From assembly GCF_001699815.1 (NCBI RefSeq), contig NZ_MCGB01000097.1, positions 62,001-126,000 of the forward strand: 64,000 nt of DNA, written 5' to 3'. How positions within the stretch are numbered: position 1 is the stretch's first letter; each line of letters starts with the position of its first letter. Position numbers and translations under genes: made by a program. Shown here one piece after another: positions 62,778-64,000 of this stretch. Below the pieces are notes generated by a model. That model ran no database searches, was not told where the DNA came from, and saw nothing but the letters and a program-made list of their open reading frames with translations. Origin of the DNA: Ralstonia pickettii (GTDB lineage Bacteria; Pseudomonadota; Gammaproteobacteria; Burkholderiales; Burkholderiaceae).

Positions 62778-63278
62778 TCAAGGTTTCTTTGATGGTTCCT
62801 GCTGTTTGAGCATCTGGTCCATCATCATCTGCATCATGTCCATGCGGTTTTCCATCATGTTCATGCGCTGCTCCATGGGCATGCCCGAGCCGCCCATCAT
62901 CGGCGCCGCACCGCCGGCCCCCATCCCTTGACCGCCCATCATGTCCATCATCATCGGGCCGCCCATACCGTGCATTGTCTGCATCGTGTCCTGCATGGCC
63001 TGCATGTGCTCGGCCATCAGACGTTGCCGTTCCTTCGGGTCCTTGGTCTGATGGATCTTGTCCATCTGGGCCTGCATCTTCTTCATCTGCTGACGGGCTT
63101 GCTCGAAGCGCTTTTCCGTATCCGCAGAGTTTGCCGTGGCAGGGGCAGTCTTCGCTGGGGTTGCCGCACTAGGCTGGCTCGCTGCGGCGGGGTGGTGCTC
63201 GTCAACGGCCCAGACCGATGCACTGGCGATCAGCAGCGCGCCTGCTACAAGAAAGCCAACATGCTTGTTGTTCGTCAT
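62778..63278 (-). CDS. Met-rich periplasmic protein (166 aa)
   Basis: Signal peptide (FLVAGALLIASASVWA). A coiled, charged middle precedes a strikingly Met-rich region (about one residue in four from 90 to 155, such as MMENRMDMMQMMMDQM). Met-rich periplasmic proteins bind Cu(I). It is divergent from the copper ATPase gene at 63464. Confidence 0.7.
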   Translation of the reverse strand: MTNNKHVGFLVAGALLIASASVWAVDEHHPAAASQPSAATPAKTAPATANSADTEKRFEQARQQMKKMQAQMDKIHQTKDPKERQRLMAEHMQAMQDTMQTMHGMGGPMMMDMMGGQGMGAGGAAPMMGGSGMPMEQRMNMMENRMDMMQMMMDQMLKQQEPSKKP

Positions 63279-63463
63279 GGTGCTGCCTCCTGAAATGATG
63301 GGATTTCATTTTGATATGCGATCGGTGGTCGCCAGTTGACGTATCACAACGAATTGCTCTCGCTTGACCCGTATCAACCTCCCGTTCCGGGCGTGGAACA
63401 CACTGCAATCGTAGTTGTGCCCAGACCTAATCAAGTTAAACAATCAGCACATCCGAGGTTGGC

Positions 63464-64000
63464 ATGCCAAGCGATTCCATCGGACACCATCGTGGCGATC
63501 AAGTGGTCGGTCGGCAGAGCGCGCTGCGCATCGCTCAACCGGTCGTCGATGCCGGTCGCGTGCGCGATCCGGTTTGCGGTATGGAGATTTCCCCTGCGCA
63601 GGCAGCAGCCAGCACGGAAGTCGGGCATCAGCGCTATTGGTTCTGTTCTCGGCACTGTGAGAAGACTTTTCTCGCTGATCCGGCGCGATATCTCTCGCAT
63701 GACGCGCATGACGCGCATGACCACGACGGCGCGGCCCATGATCACGCGCCAACCGGAGTTGCTGCGGTGTCCGCAAGCACGAAGCAACTGGCCAAGGACC
63801 CCATCTGCGGAATGATGGTTGACAAGGCCACTGCCTTGTCCGCAGAGCGAGGAGGGCGAAAGTACTACTTCTGCAGCGAGAGCTGTCTGCACACGTTTGA
63901 GTCGCCGGAGTCCGAACTGAAGGCGATGAAGACGCGCGTCACCATTGCCTTGACCGGTGTGCTGGCGTTGGCGGTGTTACGCGCCGGGGCGTTTCTGGCC
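63464..64000 (+). CDS. Copper-translocating P-type ATPase, N-terminal part
   Basis: ATG with GAGG upstream; frame open to the window edge (179 codons). Two YHS-type domains (DPVCGMEI...FCSRHC and DPICGMMV...FCSESC) flank a His/Asp-rich linker (HDAHDAHDHDGAAHDH). A first membrane helix (IALTGVLALAVL) begins at the end. This is the N-terminus of CopF/SilP-like Cu(I) ATPases. The catalytic part lies outside the window. Confidence 0.82.
   Translation, partial: MPSDSIGHHRGDQVVGRQSALRIAQPVVDAGRVRDPVCGMEISPAQAAASTEVGHQRYWFCSRHCEKTFLADPARYLSHDAHDAHDHDGAAHDHAPTGVAAVSASTKQLAKDPICGMMVDKATALSAERGGRKYYFCSESCLHTFESPESELKAMKTRVTIALTGVLALAVLRAGAFLA

Larger units (their letters stand above)
45148..64000 (+). 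mobile_element. Tn3-family metal-resistance transposon, right end beyond window
   Basis: Starts at the candidate end at 45148 and includes the transposase, a tyrosine recombinase that could resolve cointegrates, and the pbr and cus/cop resistance genes. No second terminal repeat was found before 64000, so the extent is inferred from gene content. Confidence 0.45.

Overview
The window is GC-rich accessory DNA from a betaproteobacterium, most likely Burkholderiales of the Ralstonia/Cupriavidus type. The signs are the PRTRC cassette, a DUF1173 protein, a pbr lead-resistance locus with a near-textbook MerR-type promoter, and a cusCBAF copper efflux operon. No rRNA, tRNA, ribosomal or core metabolic genes were seen, so this is a large plasmid or an integrative conjugative element. 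A Tn3-family metal-resistance transposon appears to have landed in it at about 45.15 kb.

Layout. 1-10.7 kb (minus strand): a secreted DNA/RNA nuclease cut by the window edge, a Lar-like zinc-ribbon protein, several uncharacterised proteins, a DUF1173 protein and an SF1 (UvrD-like) helicase. 10.9-13.0 kb (plus): a small operon ending in an N6-methylase-like protein without the NPPY motif. 13.1-19.1 kb: a complete PRTRC operon of ParB-like, E, C (ubiquitin-like), F, B (E2-like), A (JAMM peptidase) and ThiF (E1-like) genes. 19.2-24.8 kb: a repeat-built SPFH/flotillin-like protein and a string of very small membrane proteins. 25-34 kb: plasmid-type hypothetical genes, a SlyB-like lipoprotein killed by an in-frame amber codon, and a MoxR ATPase / VWA-metallopeptidase operon. 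34.3-38.1 kb (minus): exported proteins, a bactofilin and an AcaB-like protein. 38.3-44.8 kb (plus): an orphan leader RNA, a Gp3/RDF-like protein, and Mre11-like and Rad50-like proteins. 45.1-64 kb: the transposon, with Tn3 transposase, tyrosine recombinase, pbrT/pbrR/pbrA/pbrB, cusCBAF, small periplasmic metal proteins and the start of a copper P-type ATPase.

The most unusual signal is a repeated cis-regulatory leader. At eight loci the same 13-nt hairpin (GCGTC-N3-GACGC) followed by ATCGA appears, usually close behind a -10 box and usually 86-150 nt before a start codon. A second GC-rich hairpin follows, and then a third hairpin that encloses the Shine-Dalgarno sequence next to the ATG. Two further loci keep hairpins 2 and 3 only. 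The loops and stems vary but the pairing is kept, including compensatory changes. These leaders precede the methylase, PRTRC, MoxR/VWA and Rad50-like operons, so they look like a shared switch for the element's functional modules. One copy at 38.25 kb has no gene behind it, only about 450 nt of apparently non-coding sequence and a strong terminator.

Likely working logic: PRTRC proteins give a plasmid-borne ubiquitin-like conjugation and partition-linked function. The Mre11/Rad50-like pair, helicase, RDF-like protein and methylase handle DNA maintenance or recombination. The transposon adds lead efflux and sequestration (PbrA with a PAP2 phosphatase) and periplasmic copper export (CusCBA-F). 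All calls come from reading the sequence; no database search was possible.
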